From contig JADJJI010000015.1 in NCBI GenBank assembly GCA_016706565.1, positions 469,008 through 533,007 of the forward strand: a stretch of DNA of 64,000 nucleotides, read 5' to 3'. Below, piece by piece: positions 63,902-64,000 of the stretch; position 1 is the first letter of the stretch; every line of letters begins with the position of its first letter. The translations under genes were made by a program, and so were the position numbers. The notes under the pieces are model-generated. The model had not been told where the DNA came from. It searched no databases and saw only the letters and a program-made list of their open reading frames with translations. Origin of the DNA: Piscinibacter sp. Its GTDB lineage: Bacteria; Pseudomonadota; Gammaproteobacteria; Burkholderiales; Burkholderiaceae_C.

Positions 63902-64000
63902 TCAACCCTTCTTCATCACCAGCGCGAGCAGCGCCATCGAGGCGACGAAGCTGAACCAGATCGACGGCTCCTGCTCGAGGCCGAACCAGTCGATCATCTT
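63902..64000 (-). CDS. glpU: DUF2160 membrane protein, 3' end only
   Basis: The last 32 codons of a small membrane protein, ending SIWFSFVASMALLALVMKKG, are visible at the window edge. The sequence matches the C terminus of DUF2160 proteins, which are encoded next to GlpV-type binding proteins in glycerol transporter operons. The start lies beyond base 64000. The gap to glpV is 84 bp. Confidence 0.7.
   Translation of the reverse strand, partial: KMIDWFGLEQEPSIWFSFVASMALLALVMKKG

Overview
The window is very GC-rich, densely packed bacterial DNA with strong third-position G/C bias. Several genes point to a betaproteobacterium of the order Burkholderiales, probably near Rubrivivax, Leptothrix, Piscinibacter or Rhizobacter: a PHA-granule phasin under PhaR-like operators, a Glp-type glycerol ABC transporter with its DUF2160 protein, multihaem cytochromes, and an exosortase with a VIT/von Willebrand substrate. 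This placement is inference from gene content. No rRNA, tRNA, CRISPR array, prophage or intact transposase was seen.

Layout. 1-2.3 kb: the end of a GGDEF diguanylate cyclase, phasin phaP, and two unknown genes. 2.3-13.4 kb, minus strand: a six-gene cluster, read 5'->3' as membrane b-type cytochrome, 24-haem cytochrome c, about 40-haem cytochrome c made of 477-bp tandem repeats, an AMIN/SPOR/TPR/beta-barrel outer-membrane protein, a TPR membrane protein, and a membrane-anchored ferredoxin-flavoprotein. This looks like an electron-transfer route across the cell envelope and is the most unusual system here. One extra G breaks the frame of the 40-haem gene. 13.6-16.0 kb: a DUF6502 regulator-like gene coupled to a DUF5666 lipoprotein gene. 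16.1-19.0 kb: orphan ParA, trypsin-like protease, cold-shock protein and small secreted proteins. 19.0-21.3 kb: a second DUF6502/DUF5666 pair.

21.3-40.2 kb: a two-component system (membrane histidine kinase and NtrC-type response regulator) lies divergent to a glycan cluster. The cluster encodes two GT28-like and two GT4 glycosyltransferases, a cytochrome b561, a heparinase II/III-like lyase, two phosphotransferases, an ABC exporter, a polysaccharide deacetylase, an AlgE-like outer-membrane channel and UDP-glucose dehydrogenase. Most genes overlap by a few bases, so they probably form one operon making a uronic-acid-containing secreted glycan. 41.7-46.5 kb: a self-contained exosortase operon (VIT/vWA substrate, exosortase, EpsI-like protein, GT51 transglycosylase). 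46.5-64 kb: S9 peptidase, metY, lemA with two TPM proteins, a MalT-like LuxR regulator, a Dsb-like lipoprotein, a palindromic repeat region (56.1-56.8 kb), DUF3014, an EamA transporter, a hydrolase, RlpA, an HD-GYP protein and the glycerol transporter genes.

How the parts may be linked. Inverted repeats of the form TGGGA-N5/6-TCCCA occur at four control regions: two (N5) between the cytochrome cluster and the first DUF6502 gene, one (N6) on the promoter of the second DUF6502 gene, and one (N6) at the start of the glycan cluster. I infer that the DUF6502 proteins are autoregulating DNA-binding proteins, one for the electron-transfer cluster and one for the glycan cluster, with the spacer length setting which operator each uses.
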